From: Propionispira arboris | GTDB taxonomy: Bacteria; Bacillota; Negativicutes; Selenomonadales; Selenomonadaceae | Reading direction: 5' to 3' | DNA: 64,000 nucleotides | NCBI RefSeq assembly: GCF_900109225.1 | Contig: NZ_FNZK01000003.1 | Span: 207,218 to 271,217 of the forward strand | Shown: positions 35,474-46,500 of the stretch, one piece after another | Numbering within the stretch: position 1 is the stretch's first letter | Layout of the letters: each line of letters begins with the position of its first letter | Translations under genes and position numbers: made by a program | The notes under the pieces: model-generated | Told to the model about the DNA's origin: nothing | The model's database searches: none | The model's input: only the letters and a program-made list of their open reading frames with translations

Positions 35474-37267
35474 TTACTTTTTTTTCGCAACAATTGCCGT
35501 ACGAATGGAAAGTTCTTTTAATTGTTTTTGGTCAACTTCCGATGGTGCCTGCGTCATGACACAAGATGCACTCTGTGTTTTCGGAAAGGCAATGACATCA
35601 CGAATAGAACTGCATTTTGCCATAATCATAAGTAAACGATCAAGTCCAAAAGCTAGACCACCATGTGGTGGTGTTCCGTATTCAAAAGCATCTAAGAGAT
35701 AACCAAATTTTGATTTGGCTTCTTCTTCAGAAAGCCCAATTGCTTTAAAGACAATTTCTTGTAATTCAGCATTATAGATACGAAGGCTGCCGCCACCGAT
35801 TTCAGTACCATTAAGAACCATGTCATATGCTTTTGCTTTTACTTTTCCTGGGTCCGTGAGCAAATATTGTACATCTTCATCACGTGGAGCCGTAAACGGA
35901 TGATGCATCGCCGTCCAGCGATTTTCATCTTCATTATATTCAAACATAGGGAAGTCAACAACCCATAAGAATGATAAAGCATCTGGATCAATCAGATTCA
36001 TTCTGCGGCCCATTTCAAGTCTTAACTCACCTAGAGCTTGAGCAACCGTTGCTGGTTTATCTGCAATAATTAAAAGTAAATCACCGGTTTCAGCTTTTGC
36101 AGCTGTTTGAATATTAGCCAATATTTCATCTGAGAAGAATTTTTTTATTGGTGATTTTAAGCCATCTTCTGTATAACAAATCCAAGCTAATCCTTTTGCA
36201 CCATAATTGCTTACATAATCAACAAGACCATCCAGTTCGCGACGTGCGATACCAGCATGCCCTTTAACATTGATTGCTTTTACCTGACCGCCATTTTGCA
36301 GTACAGATTCAAATACTTTAAAATCAGAGCCTTTTACAACATCTGATATATTAACCAATTGCATATCGAAACGAAGATCCGGTTTATCAGAACCATAACG
36401 ATCCATTGCATCTTCCCACGTTAAACGTTTAAAAGATGGTGGTACTTTTGCCCCGATGGCACGATCAAATAATTCAATAACCATACCTTCCATCATAGTC
36501 AAAATAGACTCTTGATCAATAAAGGACATTTCAATATCAAGCTGTGTAAATTCTGGTTGACGATCCGCCCGTAAATCTTCATCACGGAAACAACGAACAA
36601 TCTGGAAATATTTTTCATAACCAGCAACCATTAAAATTTGTTTAAACAGCTGTGGAGATTGTGGCAGAGCAAAAAACTTACCCGGATTTACACGACTTGG
36701 TACCAAATAATCACGCGCACCTTCTGGTGAACTTTTGGTTAGCATTGGTGTTTCAATTTCAAGGAAGTCATTGCGATCAAAATAATCACGCATAATTTTT
36801 GTTACACGATGACGAAGTATAATATTTTTTTGCATTTCTGGTCTACGTAAATCAAGATAACGATATTTTAAACGAAGAGTTTCATCTACTTCAATCCCAT
36901 CTTGAATGTAAAACGGTGGTGTTTTAGCTTTATTTAAAATACGAAGTTCTACGCAATATACTTCAACTTCGCCTGTTTCCATATGTGGATTGGTTGTTTC
37001 AGCGGATCTGGCACGAACTTGTCCACGCACAGCAACAACAAATTCAGAACGCAAAGCTTCTGCTTTCTTAAATGAATCCAAACCCATTTCCTTTTCAGAA
37101 AATACAACTTGTACAAAACCTGAACGATCCCGTAAATCAACAAAAATCAATCCGCCATGATCACGACGTCTTGCTACCCAACCACATAAAACTATTTCTT
37201 GCTTTACTTGCTCTTTACGTAAATCTCCACAATGATGTGATCTTTTTAATCCTTCTAATGTATCCAT
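35474..37267 (-). CDS. aspS: Aspartyl-tRNA synthetase
   Basis: A class II synthetase charging tRNA-Asp, and perhaps tRNA-Asn too. The anticodon-binding OB fold is at the N-terminus (VKQEIVLCGWVARRRDHGGL). Motif 2 is in IVRCFRDEDLRADRQPEFTQ and motif 3 in GGLAFGLDRLLMIMAK. The 597-residue length includes the GAD domain of bacterial types. It begins two bases after hisS. No T-box was found ahead of the hisS-aspS pair. Whether it is discriminating cannot be decided by eye. Confidence 0.96.
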   Translation of the reverse strand: MDTLEGLKRSHHCGDLRKEQVKQEIVLCGWVARRRDHGGLIFVDLRDRSGFVQVVFSEKEMGLDSFKKAEALRSEFVVAVRGQVRARSAETTNPHMETGEVEVYCVELRILNKAKTPPFYIQDGIEVDETLRLKYRYLDLRRPEMQKNIILRHRVTKIMRDYFDRNDFLEIETPMLTKSSPEGARDYLVPSRVNPGKFFALPQSPQLFKQILMVAGYEKYFQIVRCFRDEDLRADRQPEFTQLDIEMSFIDQESILTMMEGMVIELFDRAIGAKVPPSFKRLTWEDAMDRYGSDKPDLRFDMQLVNISDVVKGSDFKVFESVLQNGGQVKAINVKGHAGIARRELDGLVDYVSNYGAKGLAWICYTEDGLKSPIKKFFSDEILANIQTAAKAETGDLLLIIADKPATVAQALGELRLEMGRRMNLIDPDALSFLWVVDFPMFEYNEDENRWTAMHHPFTAPRDEDVQYLLTDPGKVKAKAYDMVLNGTEIGGGSLRIYNAELQEIVFKAIGLSEEEAKSKFGYLLDAFEYGTPPHGGLAFGLDRLLMIMAKCSSIRDVIAFPKTQSASCVMTQAPSEVDQKQLKELSIRTAIVAKKK

Positions 37268-37269
37268 AT

Positions 37270-38535
37270 TTAATCCTTCACCTCAGCATATAGCTTATTT
37301 ACTATTTCTTGTATTGCAATTTTTTCCTGATCACTTGTTATCATATCTTTTAAGATAACACATGAGTCATTTACTTCATTTTCACCCAGCATTACTACAT
37401 AACGAGCCATAGCTTTATTGGCTTGCTTCATTTGAGCTTTTAGGCTTCTGCCAGCAAAATCCATACTTGCTTTAATGGATTTTGCTCGTAAGTCACACAA
37501 AAGTTTAAAAGCTGGTTTTTGAGCAGTCACACCAAGCGCAACAACAAAAACATCCGTTGCTTGTGACACTCCAGGCAATAAAGCCTGTTTTTCCAGTGCC
37601 AGTAAAACACGTTCCAGACCAACGGCAAAACCAATCGCTGGTGTTGGACTCCCACCACATTCTTCAATAAGACCATCATAACGACCACCGCCAGCTACTG
37701 CACTTTGTGCACCGAGTGGAGCATATTGAATTTCAAATGCTGTTTTCGTATAATAATCAAGCCCGCGCACGAGTCTTGGATCTAATTCAAACTCAATACC
37801 AGCTTCTGTCAAGAGTGATTTAACTTGTTCAAAATGATCTGTACACTCATCACAAAGACAGTCCGTAATATTTGGAGCCCCCATGGATAATTCTTTACAA
37901 TGTTCATTTTTACAATCTAAGATGCGCATTGGATTACGATCATAACGAGACTGGCAATCTGAGCATAATACTTCCAATTTATCACGGAAAAATTCCTGTA
38001 AACGTTCTCTATATACAGGTCGACAGTTTGGACAGCCTACTGAATTCAGTGCCAATTTCAAGTCATTTAACCCCAAAGTTTTTAAAAACTGTACAGCGAG
38101 CATAATTATTTCAGCATCAATAGCAGGATTCAGTGTTCCAAGAGCCTCTACCCCAAATTGATGAAATTCACGATAACGCCCCGCTTGTGGGCGATCATAA
38201 CGAAACATCGAACCAATATAAAACAACTTATTTACAGCTATATCAGCATATAATTTATGTTCCAAATAAGCACGAACCGTAGCTGCTGTATTTTCTGGGC
38301 GCAACGTAAGACTGCGCTTACCACGATCTATAAAAGTGTACATTTCTTTTTCTACAACATCGGTAGTTTCACCGATACCGCGTAAAAACAGTTCTGTATG
38401 CTCAAAAATTGGTGTGCGAATTTCCTTATATCCATATAACTCACAAATATCGCGCACTGTCTTTTCAACATATAGCCACTGTCCAATGGTGTCAGGTAAA
38501 ATATCCTTTGTTCCGCGTGGACCGGTAGTCAACAT
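37270..38535 (-). CDS. hisS: Histidyl-tRNA synthetase
   Basis: Charges tRNA-His. The N-terminal GPRGTKDILP, motif 2 (IGSMFRYDRPQAGRYREFHQ), the histidine signature LVRGLDYYTKTAFEI and AVAGGGRYDGLIEE with GFAVGLERVLLAL are complete. The C-terminal anticodon domain follows (about 330-421). It has 421 residues. Between, cysteines such as CSDCQSRYDRNPMRILDCKN form the insertion typical of bacterial HisRS. It is 15 bases after hemZ and has a GGAGG site. Confidence 0.96.
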   Translation of the reverse strand: MLTTGPRGTKDILPDTIGQWLYVEKTVRDICELYGYKEIRTPIFEHTELFLRGIGETTDVVEKEMYTFIDRGKRSLTLRPENTAATVRAYLEHKLYADIAVNKLFYIGSMFRYDRPQAGRYREFHQFGVEALGTLNPAIDAEIIMLAVQFLKTLGLNDLKLALNSVGCPNCRPVYRERLQEFFRDKLEVLCSDCQSRYDRNPMRILDCKNEHCKELSMGAPNITDCLCDECTDHFEQVKSLLTEAGIEFELDPRLVRGLDYYTKTAFEIQYAPLGAQSAVAGGGRYDGLIEECGGSPTPAIGFAVGLERVLLALEKQALLPGVSQATDVFVVALGVTAQKPAFKLLCDLRAKSIKASMDFAGRSLKAQMKQANKAMARYVVMLGENEVNDSCVILKDMITSDQEKIAIQEIVNKLYAEVKD

Positions 38536-38550
38536 AAAAAGAATTCCTCC

Positions 38551-40044
38551 CTAGTTACTAAACGCAGTATTCAATAAAATTGTGCGTTTTTCTATATATT
38601 TATCTACATGATTAAGATATGTAGTTAAATCCTTGGCGTTGAAGGATGTCTGCATCCTTTCGGTTATTGGATCGATAACTTTTGTAGTCGCGGCCGGACC
38701 GATACCAATAATTGTTTGATGTTCTTCCATAATTTGAATATTATAAAAACCTTCTGACCCACTCTTGCTGCAACCGACATTTTCCAAATTCCCACTCATA
38801 TAACCTTGTCGATATAAATAATATGGCTCCATTTTTAGTTTTTCAACCGCATCCATAGCAATGGCGAACATAGCTTGCGCTGTTTCATCATCGGGTAGAT
38901 CTTTACATCCGCCATTCATCTTTAGCTGAGAACCTTTTTTTAAGGCCAAAGCATGCAATGTAATGTCATCCGGATTCAGTGCAACGATTTTTTGCATCGT
39001 ATCCTTCATATCTTCACAGGTTTCACCTGGAAGACCAATAATCAAATCCATATTGATATGCTGCATTTTAGCCTTACGGAATTTATAAAACATTTCTATT
39101 ATAGCCTCTGGAGTGTGGTTTCGTCCAATTCGTTTTAAAGTTTTTAGCTGCATAGTCTGCGGATTCACACTAACTCGATTGACAGAATGATTCATCATCG
39201 CAGCAATTTTATGATCTGTAATCGTATCCGGCCGACCAGCTTCCACCGTAAATTCGACTGTTTCCACACCATAAAAAGAATCTTTCACTAAATTCAATAG
39301 CACCGTGAAGTCCTCATCGGGCAGACTCGTTGGTGTTCCACCACCGATATAGATACTTTGTACAGACAAGCCCTGTTGTATAATCAAAGACTGTGCTGCG
39401 ACAATATCCTGTTTTAGTTTTACCATAAATTGATCTAAAATTTCTTTCTTCGGTAAAACATAGGATGGAAACGAACAATATAAACATCTCGACAAACAAA
39501 ATGGGATTCCTATATATATACTGACTAGTTTAGGGTTTGATGTAGCAAGAAAAGAGCGCTGTTTAAACGCAAGTTTTGTTATAAGTTCGGCTTTTGCTGT
39601 GCTTACTTCATAATCGTTTTGCAAACGACTTATAATAGCAGGTTTCGTTAACCCCTGGTCAATATAATGATGAACTATTTTAGTTGGTCTGACACCATGT
39701 AAGATCCCCCATGGTGCAGTCTCAAATTGAAAATACTTGCGAAATAGATGATATAAATTGAGCTTAATCAAGCGCCGAGAAGATGCAAGTTTACGCTCAT
39801 CATGCTGCCCCTCAGCTTCTATACAAAAATCATGTTCAATCTTAGATGAGTCAACAAGCCGTATTTTCGTGTTAACTTTTACAATATCATCCAGCATAAC
39901 CTGGTTATCAATTGCTAAAGACTCATAGGCAAGCGGCTCATTGGTGGCCTCATCAAGATCAATCTTAAATAACGTTAAGATTTCCTTGACGATTTTCACA
40001 ACAACTTCCTCTTGGCTATTTAGATAAAAATGTTTAATCTTCAC
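38551..40044 (-). CDS. hemZ: HemZ-type coproporphyrinogen III dehydrogenase-like radical SAM protein
   Basis: Related to oxygen-independent coproporphyrinogen oxidases; Bacillus HemZ is the namesake. The radical SAM motif is in FCLSRCLYCSFPSYV (about residue 187), then IYIGGGTPTSL and DLIIGLPGETCEDM. An N-terminal part of about 160 residues precedes it. No ATG has a ribosome site; I chose the GTG at 40044, overlapping the last fur codons, giving 497 residues. It lies just after fur, which fits heme/iron control, though its exact role in heme synthesis is uncertain. Confidence 0.8.
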   Translation of the reverse strand: MKIKHFYLNSQEEVVVKIVKEILTLFKIDLDEATNEPLAYESLAIDNQVMLDDIVKVNTKIRLVDSSKIEHDFCIEAEGQHDERKLASSRRLIKLNLYHLFRKYFQFETAPWGILHGVRPTKIVHHYIDQGLTKPAIISRLQNDYEVSTAKAELITKLAFKQRSFLATSNPKLVSIYIGIPFCLSRCLYCSFPSYVLPKKEILDQFMVKLKQDIVAAQSLIIQQGLSVQSIYIGGGTPTSLPDEDFTVLLNLVKDSFYGVETVEFTVEAGRPDTITDHKIAAMMNHSVNRVSVNPQTMQLKTLKRIGRNHTPEAIIEMFYKFRKAKMQHINMDLIIGLPGETCEDMKDTMQKIVALNPDDITLHALALKKGSQLKMNGGCKDLPDDETAQAMFAIAMDAVEKLKMEPYYLYRQGYMSGNLENVGCSKSGSEGFYNIQIMEEHQTIIGIGPAATTKVIDPITERMQTSFNAKDLTTYLNHVDKYIEKRTILLNTAFSN

Positions 40045-40492
40045 GTTTTTTCTGGCACTCCTGACAATAGCCATAGAATTTTACCTGATGATCAATAATC
40101 TGGAATTGGCTTTTTTCCGAAATATCCAGTTCTAAAGGTTCTAATAAATCATCCGCAAACTCTTTGACCGTTCCACACTTAAGACAGATTAAATGATGAT
40201 GCTGATGTTCTTTCGCATCTGTTTCGTTTAATTCATAACGGCTGCGTCCATCACCAAAGTCCATTTTTTGTAATATATTGATATCACTCAATAACTCTAA
40301 ACTACGATATACGGTAGCTAATCCAATTTCGGACTGATTTTGTCTTAGGATTCCATGTACATCTTCTGCACTTAAATGTTCACCAGCACGCCCCAAAAAA
40401 ATCTGCAAAACGGTCTGTCTTTGCGGTGTTAGCTTATATTGACGTTCTTGCAGCCTCTTTTTCAAGTCATCCATTGTAATTTTCTTAGCCAT
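40034..40492 (-). CDS. Fur family transcriptional regulator
   Basis: A metal-sensing repressor of the Fur/PerR/Zur group. The winged helix is at about 10-85 (YKLTPQRQTVLQIFLGRAGE and LSAEDVHGIL, LATVYRSLELLSDI). The metal and zinc sites are in EHQHHHLICLKCGTV and FYGYCQECQ. It has 152 residues from the ATG at 40492, with GAGGGG ahead. Its 3' end overlaps the start of hemZ. Which metal it senses cannot be said; iron is suggested by the neighbour. Confidence 0.9.
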   Translation of the reverse strand: MAKKITMDDLKKRLQERQYKLTPQRQTVLQIFLGRAGEHLSAEDVHGILRQNQSEIGLATVYRSLELLSDINILQKMDFGDGRSRYELNETDAKEHQHHHLICLKCGTVKEFADDLLEPLELDISEKSQFQIIDHQVKFYGYCQECQKKRED

Positions 40493-40605
40493 TATATAAT
40501 TCCCCTCTATTAATTTAAGATCACTCTTCAACACAAATCACTAGATTCATTGTCCAAATAAGTCTATTTTACCAAAAATATGCAAAAAACACAAAGAAAA
40601 AGATT

Positions 40606-41241
40606 TTATTGCCTGCTATCTTCAGAAAGGTATGGGTTATCTTTTCTTTCCCAGCCAATTTTTGTTCGTGGTCCATGACCCGGATAAACGACTGTATCAT
40701 CATCGAGTATCATCAATTTTGTCTTTATATTATATATCAAATCCGTCATAGATCCTCCTGGAAAATCACAACGTCCAACCGATTCAGCAAACAATGAATC
40801 GCCGCTAAAGAGAATTTGACGCCCCGCCAAACAAATACCTCCCGGTGAATGTCCTGGTGTGTGTAAAACTATAAGTTTTTCTTCGCCAAAAGATATTTGA
40901 TCCCCTTCATGTAAAAGCTGTGCCTTTGTATTTGATAAAACTGGCAGACCATGAAAAGCAGATAGGTTTTGTTTCGCATCACCCAGCATTGCCAAATCCC
41001 CTTCATGAATTTTAAGTACAGCTTGTGTCGCCTCGACAATTGCATCATTTGCACCGATATGATCCGCATGACCATGCGTATTCACGACATATTTAATATT
41101 TAAATGTTCGTCTTCAATATATTGTAAAATACGATCCGGCTCATCACCTGGATCAATAACAATCGCTTCTTTTGTTTTTTCACAAGCAACAATATAACAA
41201 TTAACACCTAACTCTCCTACTATCAGAGAATGTACTTTCAT
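40606..41241 (-). CDS. Metallo-beta-lactamase-fold hydrolase (glyoxalase II-like)
   Basis: The metal-binding motif is NTHGHADHIGAN (about residue 54), followed by HTPGHSPGGICL, LFSGDSLFAESVGRCD and YPGHGPRT, the order in YcbL/glyoxalase II-like thioesterases. It has 211 residues, shorter than true glyoxalase II. The ATG at 41241 overlaps neither enzyme domain but lies just inside the 3' end of relA, with AGGAG eight bases ahead. The substrate is unknown. Confidence 0.88.
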   Translation of the reverse strand: MKVHSLIVGELGVNCYIVACEKTKEAIVIDPGDEPDRILQYIEDEHLNIKYVVNTHGHADHIGANDAIVEATQAVLKIHEGDLAMLGDAKQNLSAFHGLPVLSNTKAQLLHEGDQISFGEEKLIVLHTPGHSPGGICLAGRQILFSGDSLFAESVGRCDFPGGSMTDLIYNIKTKLMILDDDTVVYPGHGPRTKIGWERKDNPYLSEDSRQ

Positions 41242-41246
41242 CTGCA

Positions 41247-43466
41247 TCACTCCTCTTTATTCGACACTAATGTGCGGGATACACTATATACATCTTTTAA
41301 CCGTCTAAATTTGGTCATAATCTGCTCTACCTGTAATGAACTTTTAACTTCAAGTCCCATTGTTACGGTAGATGTCTTATTGTTTTTGTATGTCCGGGCA
41401 TTAATTGAACTAATATTTATTTTAGATTCGGATGGAACCGACATAAGATTTGTCAAAACACCGGCTTTGTCATTGCAGGTTATATCAATCGTGACTGTAT
41501 AGACTTTATCTAATCCAATATCCCAATTGACTTCAATCACACGAGCAAAATCGTTATTTTCATTGATCACATTTGGACAGTCGGATCTATGCACAGATAC
41601 ACCGCGCCCTCTTGTAATATAACCTGTGATCGGATCACCTGGGATTGGATTGCAGCACCTTGCTATACGAACAAGAACCCCCCCTTCGCCTTCCACTAAA
41701 ATACCATGGCTTGATTTCTTCTTTTCGCCATGCGGTTTGAGCTTCTCCAGCATTTGCGAAATATCTGGAGGGGTGGCTTGTTGCAATTCTTTTTTATAAA
41801 GCTCAATCAATTTCCCTAAAATACCATTGATTGTGATTCCGCCATACCCCAAGGTCGCCAACAAATCGTCTTCCGTTAGAATATTGAGCTTTTTGGCGAC
41901 GTCTTTTAATCTGTCGTTTTTCAAGAGTTCTTTTGGTTCATAACCCAGACGCTTTGCCTCTTTATCAATCAGATCCGATCCGCGCTCAATATTTTCTTCA
42001 CGTTTTGCTTTTTTAAACCACTGCCTGATTTTATTACGGGTTTCCGTTGACGCCACAATATTAAGCCAGTCACGACTTGGTCCATTGTTTTGTTTATTCG
42101 TGATAATCGATAAAATATCACCATTTTTAAGCTTATATTCAAGTGGTACAATTTTTCCGTTTACTTTCGCGCCCACACAATGATGCCCAACATCCGTATG
42201 GATTCGATAAGCAAAATCAAGTGGAATCGACCCCTTCGGCAAGTCAATGACATCACCTTTGGGTGTGAAAACAAAGACCTCATCCGAAAACACATCCACT
42301 TTAAGTGCTTCCACATATTCACGTGGATCACTAAGTTCCTGCTGCAAATTAACAAGCTGCCTAAGCCATGACATTTTTTGGTCATACTCTTTGCCAGCAC
42401 CAACACTTTTGCCGCTTTCTTTATATTTCCAATGTGCTGCAACACCATATTCAGAAACCTTATGCATCAAAAAGGTTCGGATTTGAATTTCAAGTGGATA
42501 ACCTTCAGTCCCAATAACCGTTGTATGAAGTGATTGATACCCATTTGATTTTGGCATAGCTATATAATCCTTAAAACGCCCCGGCAATGGTTTCCAAAGG
42601 GTATGAATGATACCTAATACTCCATAACAGTCTTTTACACTGCTGACTAAAACCCGAACAGCGGACAAATCATAAATTTCACTAATATCTTTATTATCAC
42701 GCTTCATTTTTTTATAAATGCTATAAAAATGTTTGGCCCGGCCTTGGATTTCGGTTTCAATATCTGCTTTTTCCAAATAAATACGCAATTTTTGAATGGA
42801 CTTATCAATAAATTCCTGCCGTTCTTTTCTTTTTTGTTTTACCTTTTCCACAAGATTATAATACGTTTCCGGTTCTAAGTACCGAAGGCACAAGTCCTCC
42901 AGTTCCCATTTAATATTAGAAATTCCCAAACGATTTGCCAGTGGTGCATAAATTTCTATAGTTTCTTTCGCAATTCTTTTTTGCTTATCTTCCCGCATGA
43001 ATTTTAGTGTACGCATATTATGCAGACGATCGGCCAATTTAATTAAAATCACCCGAATATCTTTGGCCATTGCCAAAAACATTTTACGATAGTTTTCCAG
43101 CTGTTGTTCTTCTTTAGATTTATATTCAATTCGACTCAGTTTTGTTACACCATCGATGAGCATAGCAACTTCTTCTCCGAATAAATCTTTCATCTCTTCG
43201 ATTGTATACGTTGTATCTTCAACAACATCATGCAATAATGCTGCACTGATTGTCAGTGCATCGATCTGAAGTTCTGTCAAAATAGCTGCAACACTCAGTG
43301 GATGATAAATATATTCTTCACCAGAAACACGTGTCTGTCCGGCATGCGCTGCATGCGCTAAATCATAAGCCTTGCGAATTAAATCAACCTGCGCATCCGG
43401 CTGATAATGAAGTACATCTTGAATGATTGCATCAATTGTAATCGGTATAGTCTCTTTTTCTTTCAT
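41247..43466 (-). CDS. relA: Bifunctional (p)ppGpp synthetase / hydrolase
   Basis: Makes and degrades the stringent alarmone. The hydrolase domain has HD residues in AALLHDVVEDTTYTIEEM (about residue 70) and IKLADRLHNMRTL. The synthetase domain follows (AKHFYSIYKKMKR, then GYQSLHTTVIG at about 300). TGS (VFVFTPKGDVIDLPKGSIPL), a cysteine-containing zinc-finger region (RIARCCNPIPGDPI) and a C-terminal ACT domain complete the long RSH form. It has 739 residues from the ATG at 43466. It lies between recJ and the hydrolase gene. Confidence 0.95.
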   Translation of the reverse strand: MKEKETIPITIDAIIQDVLHYQPDAQVDLIRKAYDLAHAAHAGQTRVSGEEYIYHPLSVAAILTELQIDALTISAALLHDVVEDTTYTIEEMKDLFGEEVAMLIDGVTKLSRIEYKSKEEQQLENYRKMFLAMAKDIRVILIKLADRLHNMRTLKFMREDKQKRIAKETIEIYAPLANRLGISNIKWELEDLCLRYLEPETYYNLVEKVKQKRKERQEFIDKSIQKLRIYLEKADIETEIQGRAKHFYSIYKKMKRDNKDISEIYDLSAVRVLVSSVKDCYGVLGIIHTLWKPLPGRFKDYIAMPKSNGYQSLHTTVIGTEGYPLEIQIRTFLMHKVSEYGVAAHWKYKESGKSVGAGKEYDQKMSWLRQLVNLQQELSDPREYVEALKVDVFSDEVFVFTPKGDVIDLPKGSIPLDFAYRIHTDVGHHCVGAKVNGKIVPLEYKLKNGDILSIITNKQNNGPSRDWLNIVASTETRNKIRQWFKKAKREENIERGSDLIDKEAKRLGYEPKELLKNDRLKDVAKKLNILTEDDLLATLGYGGITINGILGKLIELYKKELQQATPPDISQMLEKLKPHGEKKKSSHGILVEGEGGVLVRIARCCNPIPGDPITGYITRGRGVSVHRSDCPNVINENNDFARVIEVNWDIGLDKVYTVTIDITCNDKAGVLTNLMSVPSESKINISSINARTYKNNKTSTVTMGLEVKSSLQVEQIMTKFRRLKDVYSVSRTLVSNKEE

Positions 43467-43517
43467 TTTATTCAACCCCATTATCACACAGTAAAATTGT
43501 TTCAATCTATTATAACA

Positions 43518-46500
43518 TTAATTATCAGGATACAACGGCTTATTTATTGATGTCAATACATTATTCTTTGACATATTCATTATTTCATGTTTGAAGTCGT
43601 TAAAGTCTGCTTCTTCATTTATCCCTTCAGCATACGAAGGTGCCTGCATCAAATCCAATTTCATCTCTGGCTGAACTTGAAAAGATATCACATCGCCCTC
43701 TGGCAGCGTTTCACGCCAAATTAAATTCAACTCCTCTAAGATTAACAAACATAATTCGACACAAAATTCAGCGATCATTTCATGATAGCGTTGATTAAAT
43801 GTTACTGCGATTTGTTGACAGGTCATTGCCACACGGCCTTGCGCTGTTTTGTTTTCCTTTAAAATTAAATAAACTTTACCAACCGTCGTTCGTCCCGGAG
43901 CCCGCCCAGCTAAAATAAGTTGATTGACCGATACATCTTTTTCACCAAATAAAACGTGAACCGTCCCCACTTCATCATCACGTTCAGCCTTTTCAATATG
44001 CTGCTGAAACGATACTTTATGAAAGGGCAGCTCATATTGCACCACATGTCGAATATTGGGCAAACTAAACCGTTCACTACAAGAATTTGTCGTGATAATC
44101 GCTTGAATTTTTCCTGTTTGGAACCATTGTTCTATTTTATCACACCAAAGATCGGTCAGTCCGGCATGATAAAAAGCAATGTTTGGATATTGACTTCGCA
44201 GCTTGCTCGCAACTTCCCAAGCTTTTTGGCGGCTGTTTACGAAAATAAGCATTTGTTCTTTTTTTTCTAAAATTGACTTTAAATAATTAATTTTAAACTT
44301 TTCATTTCTATTATCAATAAATTGCAAATTTCCAACACTATGCTCACCACATAAAACCGTTTCAATGAATAAGCATTTTTTAATGTGCTCCAATTCAGTT
44401 GATCTTACCTGTTTCGTAACAGCTAAAACTAAAGGCTTGTTCAATACACGAAGAAACAACTCCATATTTTTATAAAAAGAGTGTCCGTCATTTTGCAAAA
44501 GATACTGACATTCAGCAACCACAAAAAAGCCGATTGCTTTGCCTGCCTGCAAAAATGATAAATGAGTTTCTAAAAACTCTGGTGTTACCAATAAAAGGTC
44601 AATTGTTTGATTATACAACGCTTCCAGCAAACAGGCTCGTTCATGAATCGGCAACAGTCCCGTTCCTTTATATACAGTCAGATCCAGTTTTGTCATTTGC
44701 ATTTTAAGTCGATGATACGAATCATTTACGAAAGATCGTAGTGGATAAACAACGATTGTCAGCTTGTGCTGATTGATGGCTTGAAAAGCTGCATAAACTT
44801 GAATACTCTCTTGTTGGAGAGTATGTTCCGCTATAAACAAAGTGTTTCTATTGTTTTGCAAGTTATGTAATGTATCACTAATCAAAGCAGGACCATTCGC
44901 TGCCCAGGTCAATACATTACGAACTTCGTCCATTGTTATGTTTTTATATTTTGCCGCATCATAATTTTTCAGTTTATACTGAAAGACTAAAACATGAACT
45001 ACAAGCATTGTGTCTTGCGCCGCATGAATTGCCATAATTTGCGCCTTATACAAAAGTCCTTGCTTGATTGGATTTATAAGTGCTTGGGCAATTTCTGCTC
45101 GCAAAAAGCCAATTTTTTGTTTTTCCTGTGTACAAATAAAAACTTGGTTTTGCTCCACGATGACATTAGCAACATCTCCAATCGCCAGTCCACGAATGGC
45201 TGTCTGACACGCAACACAAACACTGCCTTCTATTTTTGTAAAAAACTGCTGAACAGGAAGACTTTCTTTGCAGTTTGAAGACGGTTGGGAATTTTCTTCA
45301 TAAAAGAGGTCCAAGTCCGTACTTTTCTTTTCATACGTCCGTATCGCCTGTGTTTTTAGCTGAATGGATACATGCCCCTGCCATTCATTCAATTCTGGTT
45401 GAAAGGCAATATCGGCTGTATTGACTTGTTTTAATCTTTCAGCTTCTTCTCCCATATTCCAGGCAAGAGCCGTTGCCTGAACTTTATCTTGTGTTAGTTT
45501 GAACCGGAGATGTGTTCCCTCTTTGCCAATTTGCCTGATATCAAAAAGTTCTACATTGTCACAAGCAAAAGTAGGCCGTGGATTCCCCATTCCATAAGGC
45601 TCCAAACATGAAAGTTCATCTAAAAACACACGGTTAACATCACGTACATTTAAATTTTCTTCAATATCCAAAACAGGTATATAATCTTGCTCTGTTAGCC
45701 TTTCCGCGGCTAGCTGATTCAATCGCTTGCGTAATTCCGGAATGTTCGCAGGCTTTACAGTAAGGCCAGCCGCTTGCGCATGCCCGCCAAAAGCTTCCAG
45801 TAAATCCTGACAGGCAAAAAGTGCCTCATACATATGAAAGCCACGAATACTCCGACAGGAACCTTTACCAACCCCGTCATGGACTCCGATAATCAAAACC
45901 GGTTTATAATATTTTTCAACAATCCGTGATGCTACAATGCCGATTACACCAGTATGCCAATTCTCCCCCGAAAGCAATAACACCTTTTCTTGTGTAATAT
46001 CAATCTGTGTTAAAAGCTGTTCGACTTTTGCCAAAATTTCTTTTTCCACGACTTGCCTTTTTACATTTTCATCATCCAATTGTTTGGCAATATTGTTGAC
46101 CTGATTTTCATCTTCTGACAGCAGTAATTCGACTCCAATCAACGCACTATCAAGACGCCCCGCTGCATTTAGCCTGGGTGCCAGCATAAATCCAACATGA
46201 CCGGTGTCAATTTTTTTATCAGATAAATTGCAAATTTGAACTAAAGCCTTAATCCCTATATTTTTTGAATGATTTAGCTCTTCTAGTCCACGTTTTACAA
46301 TCAGCCTGTTTTCGCCTAATAGCGGTACAATATCCGCCACGGTTCCCAGTGTCACAATATCAAGATCTTCGACAAATGAAATATTTTTTATCGTTTTCCA
46401 GAGGGCTTGACATACTTTAAAAGCAACTCCCACACCAGCAAGATTTTTGTCTGGATACTTGCAATCCAATTGTTTGGGGTTGATAATCGCCAAAACCTTT

